Part shown: positions 43,556 to 52,221 of the stretch, piece by piece
Layout: each line of letters begins with the position of its first letter
Numbering within the stretch: position 1 is the stretch's first letter
Source: Streptomyces sp. WMMC940
GTDB lineage: Bacteria > Actinomycetota > Actinomycetes > Streptomycetales > Streptomycetaceae
Direction of reading: 5' to 3'
DNA: 64,000 bases
Assembly: GCF_027460265.1 (NCBI RefSeq)
Contig: NZ_JAPZBC010000001.1
Coordinates: forward strand, 1-64,000
Notes under the pieces: generated by a model
What the model was told of the DNA's origin: nothing
The model's database searches: none
What the model saw: only the letters and a program-made list of their open reading frames with translations
Made by a program: the position numbers and the translations under genes

Positions 43556-44972
43556 GTCCGCTGGAGTGGTGTATCGACGGCCACTCGGTGATCTCGTTTT
43601 TGAGGCTATGCGGTGAGTTCGGTGGGCACGACGGTCTCGTCGGTTTCTGACCCGATCGGGTGGAGGCGGGCCTTGGCGAGGAGCTCGCGGCCCATGTAGC
43701 GGCGAGCCTCGGTCCACTCATCGTTCTGTTCGGCCAGGACAGCGCCGACGAGCCGGATCACGGCGGTGCGGTCGGGGAAGATGCCGACCACATCGGTGCG
43801 ACGCCGGATCTCCTTGTTCAGTCGCTCCTGCGGATTGTTCGACCAGATCTGCCGCCAGATCTCACGCGGGAACGCGGTGAAGGCCAGCAGGTCGTGCTGA
43901 GCTGCGTCCAAGTGGGCTGCCGCTTTGGGGAACTTGGCCTCCAGCGCGTCCAGGACGTGCCGCATCTGGGCCTTCACGGCATCGGTGTCGGGCTGTTCGA
44001 AGACCGTCCGCAGCAGGGTGGCCACCCATGGCTGGGCCGATTTCGGAACCTGGGTCAGCAAATTTCGGGCGTAATGGGTGCGGCATCGCTGCCAGGACGC
44101 GCCCGGCAGGACCGCGCCGATCGCGTTCACCAGGCCGGTGTGGGCGTCGGAGACGACCAGCTGGACACCGGACAGGCCACGGGCGGTCAGCGAGCGCAGG
44201 AAGGCGAGCCAGCCCGCGCCGTCCTCGGCGGTGGCGACGTCGATGCCGAGGATCTCCCGGTGTCCGTCTGCGTTGACGCCGACCGCGATCAGGGCGTGGA
44301 CGTTGATGATGCGGCCGCCCTCGCGGACCTTCTGGGTGAGCGCATCGACCCAGACGAACGCATAGGGGCCGGCGTCCAGAGGCCGGTTGCGGAATGCGGC
44401 AACCTGCTCGTCCAGGTGTTTGGCCATCGCGCTGACCTGGGACTTCGACAGCTGGGTGACGCCGAGGGACTCGGCGAGTTTCTCGACTCTGCGGGTGGAG
44501 ACGCCGAGAAGGTAGGCGGTGGCGACGACCGAGATGAGGGCCTGTTCGGCCCGTCGGCGCCGTTCGAGGAGCCAGTGCGGGAAGTAGCTGCCCTGCCGCA
44601 GCTTGGGGACGGCGAGTTCGACCGTCCCCGCGCGGGTGTCCCACTCGCGCGGGCGGTAGCCGTTGCGGTGGTTGACGCGTTCGTCGCTGACCTGCCCGTA
44701 TTCGGCGTTGCAGAGCGCGTCGGCCTCCGCGGACATGAGCGCGTCGGCGAACGTCTTGACCATCGCGCGCAGCAGATCGGGACTCGCCGCGGCGAGGTTG
44801 TCCTCCGCGAGGGCGTGCAGGGGCAGACTGTCTGGTGCGGTCATCGTGCTGATCTCCTTCGAGGCTTCGACACTTCGAAGATCAGCCGGTGGCCGTTCAT
44901 CTATGCGGGCACCATCCCAACGCCGGAGCAAACCCCCGGATCAGGTCGAACCCGTACACCACTTCCCTGGAC
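43556..44972 (-). mobile_element. IS256-family element #4 (different subgroup)
   Basis: Imperfect ends GTCCGCTGGAGTGGTGTA (about 43556) and, inverted, GTCCAGGGAAGTGGTGTA (ending about 44972) bracket the transposase. The right end cuts into an IS5-type transposase gene. No target duplication was identified. Confidence 0.75.
43606..44844 (-). CDS. IS256-family transposase #4
   Basis: This is 412 residues from ATG 44844 with AAGGAGA upstream. DDE landmarks are PYAFVWVDALTQKVREGG (Asp), VQLVVSDAHTGLVNAIG (Asp) and IWSNNPQERLNKEIRRRTDV (Glu). It belongs to the mutator-type branch that acts with LLLERRRRAEQAL-like linkers and is clearly distinct from #1 and from #2/#3. It appears intact. Confidence 0.92.
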   Translation of the reverse strand: MTAPDSLPLHALAEDNLAAASPDLLRAMVKTFADALMSAEADALCNAEYGQVSDERVNHRNGYRPREWDTRAGTVELAVPKLRQGSYFPHWLLERRRRAEQALISVVATAYLLGVSTRRVEKLAESLGVTQLSKSQVSAMAKHLDEQVAAFRNRPLDAGPYAFVWVDALTQKVREGGRIINVHALIAVGVNADGHREILGIDVATAEDGAGWLAFLRSLTARGLSGVQLVVSDAHTGLVNAIGAVLPGASWQRCRTHYARNLLTQVPKSAQPWVATLLRTVFEQPDTDAVKAQMRHVLDALEAKFPKAAAHLDAAQHDLLAFTAFPREIWRQIWSNNPQERLNKEIRRRTDVVGIFPDRTAVIRLVGAVLAEQNDEWTEARRYMGRELLAKARLHPIGSETDETVVPTELTA

Positions 44973-45687
44973 GCAACCACGTCATGCGGTTGGGGCTGCA
45001 GCGGGATCTGCGGAAGATCCGCCAGGACTTCAGGCGGGCGACGCCGCGTTCGACGGGTGCTCGTGCCGCGGCCAGGGCTCGGTTGCGGGTCTTTTCGGTG
45101 GGGGTGAGTTCCTGGAGGGGCTTGCGCTTGATGCCGGTGGTCAGCCATGGGCCGGCGCCCTGGTAGGCGAGATCGGCCACGATCGGAACGCCCTGGCGCT
45201 CGCAGATGCGGATGATCCGGTGGGTGCGTGCGGCGGTCAGGTCGTGGGTGCGGCCCGGCAGGGCGGGCGAGAGCCATAACAGCTGGCCGCCGGGATCGGT
45301 GACGACCTGCACGTTCACGCCGTGGCGCCGGTGTTTGTGGGAGTAGTCGGCCCGGCCGTCGCCGACCCGGTCGCACTCGGCGAGGGTGCCGTCGAGTAGG
45401 ACGAAGTCGGGTTCGTGCTCGCGCAGTGTCTTCAGCAGACCCGGCGCACGCGCGGCGAGCAGGTCGACGACCGCGCTGGTGTAGGCGTGGGCGGTGGACT
45501 CGCTGATCCCGAACCCGGCGGCGATCTTCGCCAGAGTGGTGTGTTCGCGCAGGTACACCAGTGCCACCATCGCGCGCTGCGACGGACGGAGCTTGCAGCG
45601 TCGGTCGCCCTCACGGGTGACGATCAGTATGGTGACCCACTCCACGAGTGCATGCGGCAGGTCGAGTGCGGCAGGATGGATGACCAA
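44973..45687 (-). pseudogene. IS5-family transposase, 3' end cut by IS256 #4
   Basis: From ATG 45687 it reads [20 protein letters not shown] (helix-turn-helix), [16 protein letters not shown] (Asp), [34 protein letters not shown] (Asp) and [20 protein letters not shown] (Glu). The normal continuation after CSPNRMT is replaced by IS256 #4 sequence ([11 protein letters not shown]). The catalytic core is complete, but the C-terminal helix and the element's far end are gone. Confidence 0.8.
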
Positions 45688-45749
45688 CGAGGCCCCCGAG
45701 CAACGTGATTGAGACGTCAGACATCTCGATCAACAGCCCGGGGGCCTCG
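45688..45749. repeat. Long imperfect palindrome at the edge of the IS5 gene
   Basis: CGAGGCCCCCG (45688-45698) pairs with CGGGGGCCTCG (45739-45749), with an inner second stem TGATTGAGA/TCTCGATCA (one mismatch). It immediately precedes the transposase start. It could be a subterminal IS structure or a terminator that shields the transposase from outside transcription. Confidence 0.5.
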
Positions 45750-45919
45750 CTTGTTGCGTCACGGACCATCACCCGATCGGTGGCGACCTCGAAGAAGCTC
45801 AATGAGTGGGCGGAGAAGCGTGATAGGCAACCAGGTCTCGTCAGGGCGGTCAAGGGTGGTTGAATGTGCGGCAGCTCGGGCTGATGCTGACCGCCGTGAT
45901 GCGGCGGCTCCGGCCGTGT

Positions 45920-47301
45920 TCAGCGGGGCGGCTCGAGGAGGTCCACGGTGGCCAGGCCGGTTTCGCCGTCGACGAGTTGGAGGGCGACCTCGGCGCGGGC
46001 GGCAAGGTCGAGCGGGTCGAGTCCTTCGGTGTAGGAGGCGTGGACGATGCGGTCAAGTCCGGCGCCCAGGAGGGGTGCGGCTGTCCGCAGGGAGGCGTCC
46101 AGTGCTACGCCTTGGGTGGCACCGCCGTGGAGGATGATGTTGCGGGTGCGGTAGAGGCGACGCATCGCGATGCGGAACGCGTGGTTGACCTCGGCGAGCT
46201 GCTTGCCCGGATTCTGTACGAGTGCGGCCATGCGCTGGGCGGCGGCGGTGTCGGTGTACTTCAGAGAGAGGGCCTCGGGCCCTCCGGCCCGGAGGGCGTC
46301 GGCGACGAGCCGGGCACGCTCGCGGTTGGCGGTGCAGGCGGCGATGGCCTCGGAGAGGGCGTCCGGCTGTCGACCTTGTAGAGGTGGCCCTCGTAGACGA
46401 GGGAGAGGACGTCGACGCCGCGGGCCGGGGGCTCGAGCGGTACGGGGGTGTCGTACCCGGCGACCCAGATGAACGGCAGCGGCAACACGCCTCCGCGGCG
46501 GCCGCGCAGGAACTCCGAGCGGGCGGTCATGCGGTCCAGGAGCTGGCGGGCCTGGTCGGCCGCGCCGAGAGGATCGAGCGCCTGGAGCTGGTAGACGAAA
46601 CCCCCGCCGGAGCGGAAACCCGCGGTGCTGTGACCGTGTTCCCGGAGCCAGGCACCGACCTTGCCCTTGTCGAGCCAGTTCGGCAGCGACTCGGCGAGTT
46701 CGCGGTGGGGCACCTTGTCGAGAGCCACCAGGACGTCGAAGGCCTGCGTGCGGGAACGGGCGAGTTCCGCCGCGCTCTCAGCGATGTCGGTGGCCGTCAG
46801 CCGCGCGGTCCTGAGGCCGCGAGCCCAGTCGCGCAGGTGGAGGCCGCTGTAGCCGAGGTCCAACAGGTGGGTGGCCACGCTCCGGGAGAACCGCTCGGGC
46901 TTGACCCGCTTGGCTTCCTCGACGGCGATCGCCGTTACCCACCGGTCCAGATATCCGGGGCGCAGGTGCCCGATGACCTCCTTCAGCCGGCGCCGCTCCG
47001 GGCTGGGGTCGAGAAGGGGCTTGCTGAGCAGGTTCGTGACCTCCTTGCGGAGGTCTTTGTCGCCGAGACCGGCGTCCCGGCCGAGGATGGCCTTGAGCTC
47101 ATGGCGCTGCCAGTCGCACGCGGAGGCGGAGAGCATGTTATGGGCCTGCCAGTGGCCGGCCTCCCACAGTTCCTCCAGCGCGAGGACGGAGCCTATGTCC
47201 CACAGCCGGCGGGGCCAGGGCGTACGCTCGTCGGCGAAGAAGTCCGACATACGCGCGAGGACATGGCGTGCGTAGGGGTCCTGGACTGCGGTGGAGACCA
47301 T
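45920..47301 (-). pseudogene. HEPN-motif protein, frameshifted
   Basis: From ATG 47301 about 290 residues read normally (MSDFFADERTPWPRRLWDIG, KEVTNLLSKPLLDPSPERRR, RGVDVLSLVYEGHLYKVDS). Near 46370 the frame changes, and DALSEAIAACTANRERARLV and AAQRMAALVQNPGKQLAEVN lead to FRIAMRRLYRTRNIILHGGA, which ends at 45920. RNIILH fits the RNxxxH active-site motif of HEPN ribonuclease domains, common in abortive-infection and toxin systems. One indel separates a continuous protein of about 460 residues. No antitoxin partner is evident. No specific family was recognised. Confidence 0.6.
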
Positions 47302-47418
47302 TCGGGCACCCTATCGGAGCCTGACCAGCAGAAACTGGCGAACAGGTCTGCCATGCTGCAATCGGTGCAGACTTGAAGGGGCACTCGCCATTTATGGCCA
47401 CTGCCCCTCTTTTCTTTT

Positions 47419-47446
47419 GGTCCGCACACCGGTCGGCGTGCGGACC
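47419..47446. terminator. Hairpin terminator
   Basis: GGTCCGCAC (47419-47427) pairs with GTGCGGACC (47438-47446), followed by ATTTGCTTT. It lies upstream of the HEPN gene and past the end of the leftward fragment. Confidence 0.55.
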
Positions 47447-47480
47447 ATTTGCTTTGCCGGGTCCTGGCGCCGGCGGACCA

Positions 47481-47519
47481 CACGAGGCCCCGGAGCAGTT
47501 CCTGGTCCGGGGCCTCGTG
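47481..47519. terminator. 14-bp hairpin terminator
   Basis: CACGAGGCCCCGGA (47481-47494) pairs perfectly with TCCGGGGCCTCGTG (47506-47519). It is 14 nt past the stop of the leftward fragment ending at 47533. Confidence 0.75.
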
Positions 47520-47532
47520 GTTGCCGGGGCGG

Positions 47533-47769
47533 TCAGGCTCCGGTGCGCAGGTGTTCCTGCCGGGCCTGGACCATGCGGCGCCATGCGGAGCGGACGTGTT
47601 CTTCGCTCTCGGTCCAGCGGATGGCAGAGGGCCCCGGCAGGGGCAGGCCGGCCATGAAGTACGCGAAGTCGCCGCTGGCGGTGAGTTCGCGCAGGCGGTC
47701 GATGGTCGAGGTGGAGTGCTGGGCGGCAACGTCGGGGATGAGGCGCTTGTTCGCGCGGTCGCGCAGCAT
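47533..47769 (-). pseudogene. C-terminal fragment of an unrecognised protein
   Basis: The text MLRDRANKRLIPDVAAQHST, STIDRLRELTASGDFAYFMA and AIRWTESEEHVRSAWRRMVQ ends in ARQEHLRTGA with a strong terminator directly after. It is protein-like, but no family is recognised. The sequence upstream of about 47800 changes character, so the 5' part seems lost and this is a gene tail. Confidence 0.5.
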
Positions 47770-48280
47770 CAGGCAGGTGTTCACCAACCTCACGGCCGCC
47801 AGCGGCGGAGTGTGCTGCCTGTTCGACACCCGCGGCCCCGAGCAAGTGTGTTGGCTCAACGGTGAGACCACCCAGGAGATGGTCTCCGGTCCCGTTTTCC
47901 AGTTCGGCGAGCACTCGTGGCGACTTCGCCCGACCCCGAGATGTGAGCACAGGTATGATGTACCGCACCCTCTTCCGCCCCGGCCCGCTGGACGCCAACT
48001 ACGCTCGAGCACTCGCGGACACGGCCCTGACGTGGTTGACGCCCCGGCGCAACAGCGCCATGTGAATCCTTGGCGCTGCGCGCGGGCCCAGGTCGGTCCG
48101 GTCGGGTTCAGGCGTGCCGCGACGCGGTGCACCTCACTGAAGGACGGCGACGAACGGACGGGGCTCCAGCTCACGGCCTGACATGCCGCGGGTGACGGCA
48201 CGGCGGGCACAGGGCTGAGGCTGATTCCCTGGAGTTGACACCCTGACAATGGATCTTGCGGTCCAGGAAGGGGTGCCCAG
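47770..48280. other. Scrambled intergenic region
   Basis: It contains short protein-like snippets on the plus strand, such as GVCCLFDTRGPEQVCWLNGE (about 47805) and MMYRTLFRPGPLDANYARAL (about 47954). None forms a complete gene. Most likely it is debris between two rearrangement points. Confidence 0.45.
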
Positions 48281-48553
48281 GTGGTGCACCAGTCTCCGTA
48301 CCCGTAGGAGTTCCGGAGGGACGCCGTCGAGCTCCCTCGCGCGGGCGGCGGCAGGCGCCGGCCTCATCTCCACCACGGCGCCGACTGGCGGCAAGCGCTG
48401 TGCCGGGTTCCGGGCGGCTCCTCCTCTGTCGCCGCCGCCAGGCCACCGAAGCGGCCCGCGCCGAACGCGCCCCGGGTGGTCGCCGAGATCCGCGGCATCC
48501 ACGCGCCGAGCGCGGGGGACGCCTACGGCGTGCCGCTCGTTCGTGCCGACTGA
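48281..48553 (+). pseudogene. IS3-family remnant (OrfA start joined to OrfB piece)
   Basis: MVHQSPYP, an in-frame TAG (48305-48307), and EFRRDAVELPRAGGG match an OrfA N-terminus. After a degenerate stretch, VVAEIRGIHAPSAGDAYGVP then LVRAD and stop match the start of an OrfB HTH_21 region. An internal deletion and a nonsense codon show an old dead copy, of a different subgroup from the IS3 at 27254. Confidence 0.7.
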
Positions 48554-48713
48554 GGGTCCGGAGACGGAGACCAACCGTGAACGCGTGGTCCACGGTTCGC
48601 CCTGCTGCCTGGCCGCCGCGATGGCCGCTCACCCACGCTCACGCCCGATCGCCACGGCCGATCTGCCAGGTCGTGGTCTCGCGCCTCGGACCGCCGGCCA
48701 CGCGGGCCCGGGC

Positions 48714-49364
48714 TCAGAGTCCCGCGTCATGGACGAGGACGGCGATCTGGACGCGATTGCCGAGGCCGAGCCTGGTGAGGATGGTGGAGACATGCGCCTT
48801 CACCGTGGCGACGCTGATGAACAGTTCGGCTGCGATCTCGGCGTTCGTCCCGCCCCGCGCCACGGCCATCGCCACCTCCCGCTCCCGTTCGCGGAGGATG
48901 CCGAGGCGTGCTCGCGCCTCGCGGCGTCTGTCGTCGCCGGTGTCGGAGGTCAGCGTGGTGATCAACTGTTGGATCACCGTCGGCGAGAGCACCGGATCCC
49001 CCGTCACGACCTTGCGAACCGCTTCGACTATCTCTCGTGGCGGTGTGTCCTTGAGGAGGAAGCCGGCCGCCCCGGACCGCAGTGCCCGCAGGACGTATTC
49101 GTCGGAGTGGAACGTGGTCAGCATCATGATCTCGGGCGAGGTCGCGCCGCCGCTCCGCAGCGCCCGGGTCGCGGCCAGCCCGTCCATCTCGGGCATCCGG
49201 ATGTCCATGAGCACCAGGTCGGGGGTGTGCTCCCTGACGAGCGGCAGTACCTCGCGGCCGTCGGCCGCTTCGGCGACGATCTCGATGTCTGGAGCACCGG
49301 CGAACAGCAGGCGCAGGCCCGAGCGGACCAGGGGATCGTCGTCGGCGAGCAGGATGCGGATCAT
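48714..49364 (-). CDS. NarL-family response regulator
   Basis: This is 216 residues from ATG 49364. The receiver domain has MIRILLADDDPLVRSGLR (acidic pocket), the phospho-acceptor Asp in LVLMDIRMPEMDG (about residue 54) and the Lys in AAGFLLKDTPPREI. A LuxR-type HTH follows (LREREREVAMAVARGGTNAE, SVATVKAHVSTILTRLGLGN). It is coupled to the sensor kinase by an ATGA overlap. Confidence 0.93.
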   Translation of the reverse strand: MIRILLADDDPLVRSGLRLLFAGAPDIEIVAEAADGREVLPLVREHTPDLVLMDIRMPEMDGLAATRALRSGGATSPEIMMLTTFHSDEYVLRALRSGAAGFLLKDTPPREIVEAVRKVVTGDPVLSPTVIQQLITTLTSDTGDDRRREARARLGILREREREVAMAVARGGTNAEIAAELFISVATVKAHVSTILTRLGLGNRVQIAVLVHDAGL

Positions 49365-50545
49365 GCGGACCACGGTAGCCAGGCCCGCAGCTCGAAGTGC
49401 TTCCCGCTGCGGCCGTGTTCCAGTCGCCCCCCGGCGAGCGCCGTGCGTTCGGCCAGACCGATCAGGCCCTGGCCGCTGCCGGGTATGGACGGCCGTGCCC
49501 CGGGCCGGGGGGCGCGGTTGCGGACCTCCACCGTCACGCCGTCTCCCGGACCGCCGCCGATCTCGAGCTGTACGGGGACACCCGGGGCGTGCTTGCGCGC
49601 GTTCGTCAGCCCCTCCTGGGCGATGCGGTAGACGGTTCTTCCGGTGAGCTCCGGGACAGCGTCCGGCTGCGCGATCCGCTGCTCGAGCTGCACGCACATG
49701 CCTGCCTGCCGCGATTCCTGCGCCAGCCTCGTGAGGTCCGCCAGCGCGGGCTGGGGACGGGGGGCGCCCGTCTCCTCGGCCGTGGGGGCCCGTAGCACGC
49801 CGATGACGGTACGCAGGTCCTGCAGTGCCCTGTGCGCGCTCTCCCGGATCACCCCGGCGGCGTGTTCGACTTCGTGCTCCGGGGCCCCCGGATGAAACTC
49901 GAGGGCCCCCGCGTGCACGCTCAGCAGGGACAGCCGGTGCGCCAGCACGTCGTGCATCTCGCGCGCTATCTCCTCGCGGGCCGCCCGCTGTGCCCGCTCG
50001 GCACGCAGGGCCGCCTCGGCCTCCGCCCGCTCGGCACGCTCGTGCAGGGCGCGGACGAATAGCCCCCACCCGACCACCACCGCCACCAGGGCCACGGACA
50101 CCAGCCCGGGGATCAGCGTGTCGAGGCTCAGGAAGGGCCAGGCCCGGTACACGACCCCGGTGTAGAAGAGGGGCGCAGGGGCCAGAGCGAGAACCGCGAC
50201 CCGGACCGTGGTCTGCGGCGGCCGGTGGACGGCAACCGAGAACAGCGCCACCATCGCCGGGACGGCGAGCGGGAGGAACGCGCCGGCCACGATCAGTCCG
50301 ACGGCCAGTGGGGTCGGCCGTCGGTGCCGCCACAACAGGGCCAGGCAGGCGAGCACCGCGACCGCTTCCTGGACGGGCATGCGCGAGAGCTCCAGCATGT
50401 CGAGCGAGGTGCCGAGCGGCCCGAACGTGAGTTGCGGAAACAGTTCGTAGCCGCGGACGGTCAACTGAACCGCGACGACGGACGCCGATGCCGCGAGCAG
50501 GACCGTGAGCGCGTCGAGGACTCTCGCGGGGATGGGGAAGCGCAT
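49361..50545 (-). CDS. HisKA_3 sensor histidine kinase
   Basis: This is 394 residues. Several N-terminal membrane helices (VLDALTVLLAASASVVAVQL, VAVLACLALLW, VGLIVAGAFLPLAVPAMVAL, LVSVALVAVVVGWGLFV) precede a coiled coil. The phospho-acceptor region EIAREMHDVLAHRLSLLSVH lies near residue 195-215, and the GHKL ATPase has YRIAQEGLTNARKHA and SGQGLIGLAERTALAGG. It forms a two-component pair with the downstream regulator. The deacetylase gene is divergent, with the promoter region 50546-50836 between them, so it may be a target. Confidence 0.92.
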   Translation of the reverse strand: MRFPIPARVLDALTVLLAASASVVAVQLTVRGYELFPQLTFGPLGTSLDMLELSRMPVQEAVAVLACLALLWRHRRPTPLAVGLIVAGAFLPLAVPAMVALFSVAVHRPPQTTVRVAVLALAPAPLFYTGVVYRAWPFLSLDTLIPGLVSVALVAVVVGWGLFVRALHERAERAEAEAALRAERAQRAAREEIAREMHDVLAHRLSLLSVHAGALEFHPGAPEHEVEHAAGVIRESAHRALQDLRTVIGVLRAPTAEETGAPRPQPALADLTRLAQESRQAGMCVQLEQRIAQPDAVPELTGRTVYRIAQEGLTNARKHAPGVPVQLEIGGGPGDGVTVEVRNRAPRPGARPSIPGSGQGLIGLAERTALAGGRLEHGRSGKHFELRAWLPWSA

Positions 50546-50836
50546 GCGTACAAGGTAGGCGACCCGTGCGCCACCGAACGCGTTCGAGCGGCGGTTGCGA
50601 CTTTGGTAGGGGTCCGGCCCTCTGAGAACCCTACTTTCCGCGATCAGTTCCCGGTCTTATCGCCGATGTTCCGGCCTGCTCGTGCACCTAGCGTCGAGGT
50701 CCTCGACAGGGTTCGGCGCCGTCGGTGAACCGGCCTGGCTCGCCGAGGTGCCCGCCGCCGAGCGGACTGCCCGCTCGCACCCATCGCCCGAACGCTCCGC
50801 GTTCGGCGCCCCCCTGAAAGGAACGGGAACTTCGTC
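50546..50836. promoter_or_regulatory. Divergent promoter region, kinase / deacetylase
   Basis: 291 bp separate the leftward two-component operon from the rightward deacetylase gene, with AAAGGAA just before the deacetylase start. No confident operator or -10/-35 boxes could be read. Confidence 0.4.
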
Positions 50837-51598
50837 ATGTCCCGGAACAGGAAGGCCGTCCTGCTGAGTGCGGTGGCCGCCCTCGCCGCTGTGATCGCCC
50901 TCACCGCGACAGTCCTCTGGCCCGATCGCATCTCGCCCTGGGATGCGAGGGTCCGCGCCTCGGTCCGCGAGCTCCCCTCCGGTGCCGTCGACTGCCGGGA
51001 GGCCAAGTGCATAGCCCTCACCTTCGACGCCGGCCCCGGCAAGGACACCCCGCGTCTGCTGGACGTTCTCAAGAAGGAGAACGTGCCGGCGACCTTCTTC
51101 CTCCTCGGCAAGAACCACGTGGTGCGACACCCGGGCACAGTGCGGCGTATCGCCGCCGAGGGCCATGAGGTCGCCAACCACACCTGGTCCCATGAGATCC
51201 TCACCGACCGGGACGCCGATGTGATACGCCGGGAGCTCTCCCTGACCCAGGAGGCCGTCGAGAGGATCACCGGACACCGGCCCACCCTGATGCGTCCGCC
51301 GCAGGGGCGTACGAACGCTGAAGTGGCCCGGATCTGCAAGGAGCTGGGTTTGGCGCAGGTGCTGTGGAGCGCCACCGCGAAGGACTACTCCACGACGGAC
51401 TCGGCACTCATCACCCGCCGGATCCTGGACGCCGCCGAGCGCGACGGCATCATCCTGCTGCACGACATCTACGACGGGACCGTCCCGGCCGTGCCGGGCA
51501 TCATCACGGAGCTGAAGGAGCGGGGCTACACCTTCGTGACCGTGCCGCAGCTCCTGGCACCGGGCGTCGCCGAGCCGGGCGAGGTCTACAAGCCGTGA
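50837..51598 (+). CDS. Secreted polysaccharide deacetylase (NodB homology, CE4)
   Basis: This is 253 residues. An N-terminal membrane anchor or uncleaved signal (KAVLLSAVAALAAVIALTAT) is followed by the NodB domain: CIALTFDAGPGKDTP (catalytic Asp; the usual second Asp of TFDDG is Ala here), the metal-binding HTWSHEIL, LMRPPQGRTNAEVA, and the late DGIILLHDIYDGT. It deacetylates peptidoglycan or related polymers outside the membrane. The TFDAG variant is common in Streptomyces. Confidence 0.9.
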   Translation: MSRNRKAVLLSAVAALAAVIALTATVLWPDRISPWDARVRASVRELPSGAVDCREAKCIALTFDAGPGKDTPRLLDVLKKENVPATFFLLGKNHVVRHPGTVRRIAAEGHEVANHTWSHEILTDRDADVIRRELSLTQEAVERITGHRPTLMRPPQGRTNAEVARICKELGLAQVLWSATAKDYSTTDSALITRRILDAAERDGIILLHDIYDGTVPAVPGIITELKERGYTFVTVPQLLAPGVAEPGEVYKP

Positions 51599-51655
51599 GC
51601 AACTCCGGCCCCACTGCTCGGTGCGTTCGCCCAGCTCGGCCGCCGCCCAAGCCTC

Positions 51656-51700
51656 GCCGGCGCCGCCTCGGCCGGGAGACCGGGCTGAGGCGGCGCCGGC
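51656..51700 (+). terminator. Terminator hairpin after deacetylase
   Basis: GCCGGCGCCGCCTC (51656-51669) pairs with GAGGCGGCGCCGGC (51687-51700), extended by an inner GCCGGG/CCGGGC region, 58 nt past the stop. Confidence 0.75.
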
Positions 51701-51879
51701 CGTTCGCCGCGTCGGAGACGGACACGGTCTGGCCGGCGTCGCGGGGATCTCCCGGCTGCGGCCGGCGAAGATCGGCGATGCTGGCCCCCAGCGGCCGTTG
51801 ACATGGTGTCGGCATGTGGTTCACTCGTATGAGAACGAACTAGTCCAACTCTTCGAGTAGAAAGCAGAGTTGACTATCG

Positions 51880-52221
51880 ATGGTCGCTGTGGAGCCCGGC
51901 TGGTTGCGTGGGGTGCTGCCACTGGCGCTCGCTGCCGTGCTCGCCGAAGGGGACCGGCACGGATATGCGCTGGTGCAGGAGCTGACTGTCCGTGGATTCG
52001 GCACGGTCCGCGGCGGCGCCCTTTATCCGGTGCTCGGCAGGCTCGAGTCCGAAGGAGTGGTGGAGGCGCGGTGGGAGCCGGGTGAGGGCGGGCCGGGACG
52101 CAAGGTCTACCGGCTCACCGATGTGGGACGAGCCCGGCTGCGTGAAGAGACCTCCGGCTGGAAGCAGTTCTCCTGCGCTATGGACCAACTCCTGGCCCGG
52201 GACGCGGAGGAGTTGCCGTGA
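51880..52221 (+). CDS. PadR-family transcriptional regulator
   Basis: This is 113 residues. The winged helix shows LAAVLAEGDRHGYALVQEL, RGGALYPVLGRLESEGVVEA and GPGRKVYRLTDVGRARL, followed by a short dimerisation helix. The gene overlaps the next by 4 nt (GTGA). PadR proteins paired with a downstream HAAS/DUF1700-type membrane protein usually repress their own operon. AT-richer sequence around 51830-51865 (ACTAGTCCAACTCTTCGAGT) is the likely operator/promoter. Confidence 0.9.
   Translation: MVAVEPGWLRGVLPLALAAVLAEGDRHGYALVQELTVRGFGTVRGGALYPVLGRLESEGVVEARWEPGEGGPGRKVYRLTDVGRARLREETSGWKQFSCAMDQLLARDAEELP

Noticed and set aside
47138..47998. 286-codon minus-strand frame
   Set aside because: It overlaps the HEPN gene start and the gene-tail fragment in other frames; arginine/proline-rich with no motifs.
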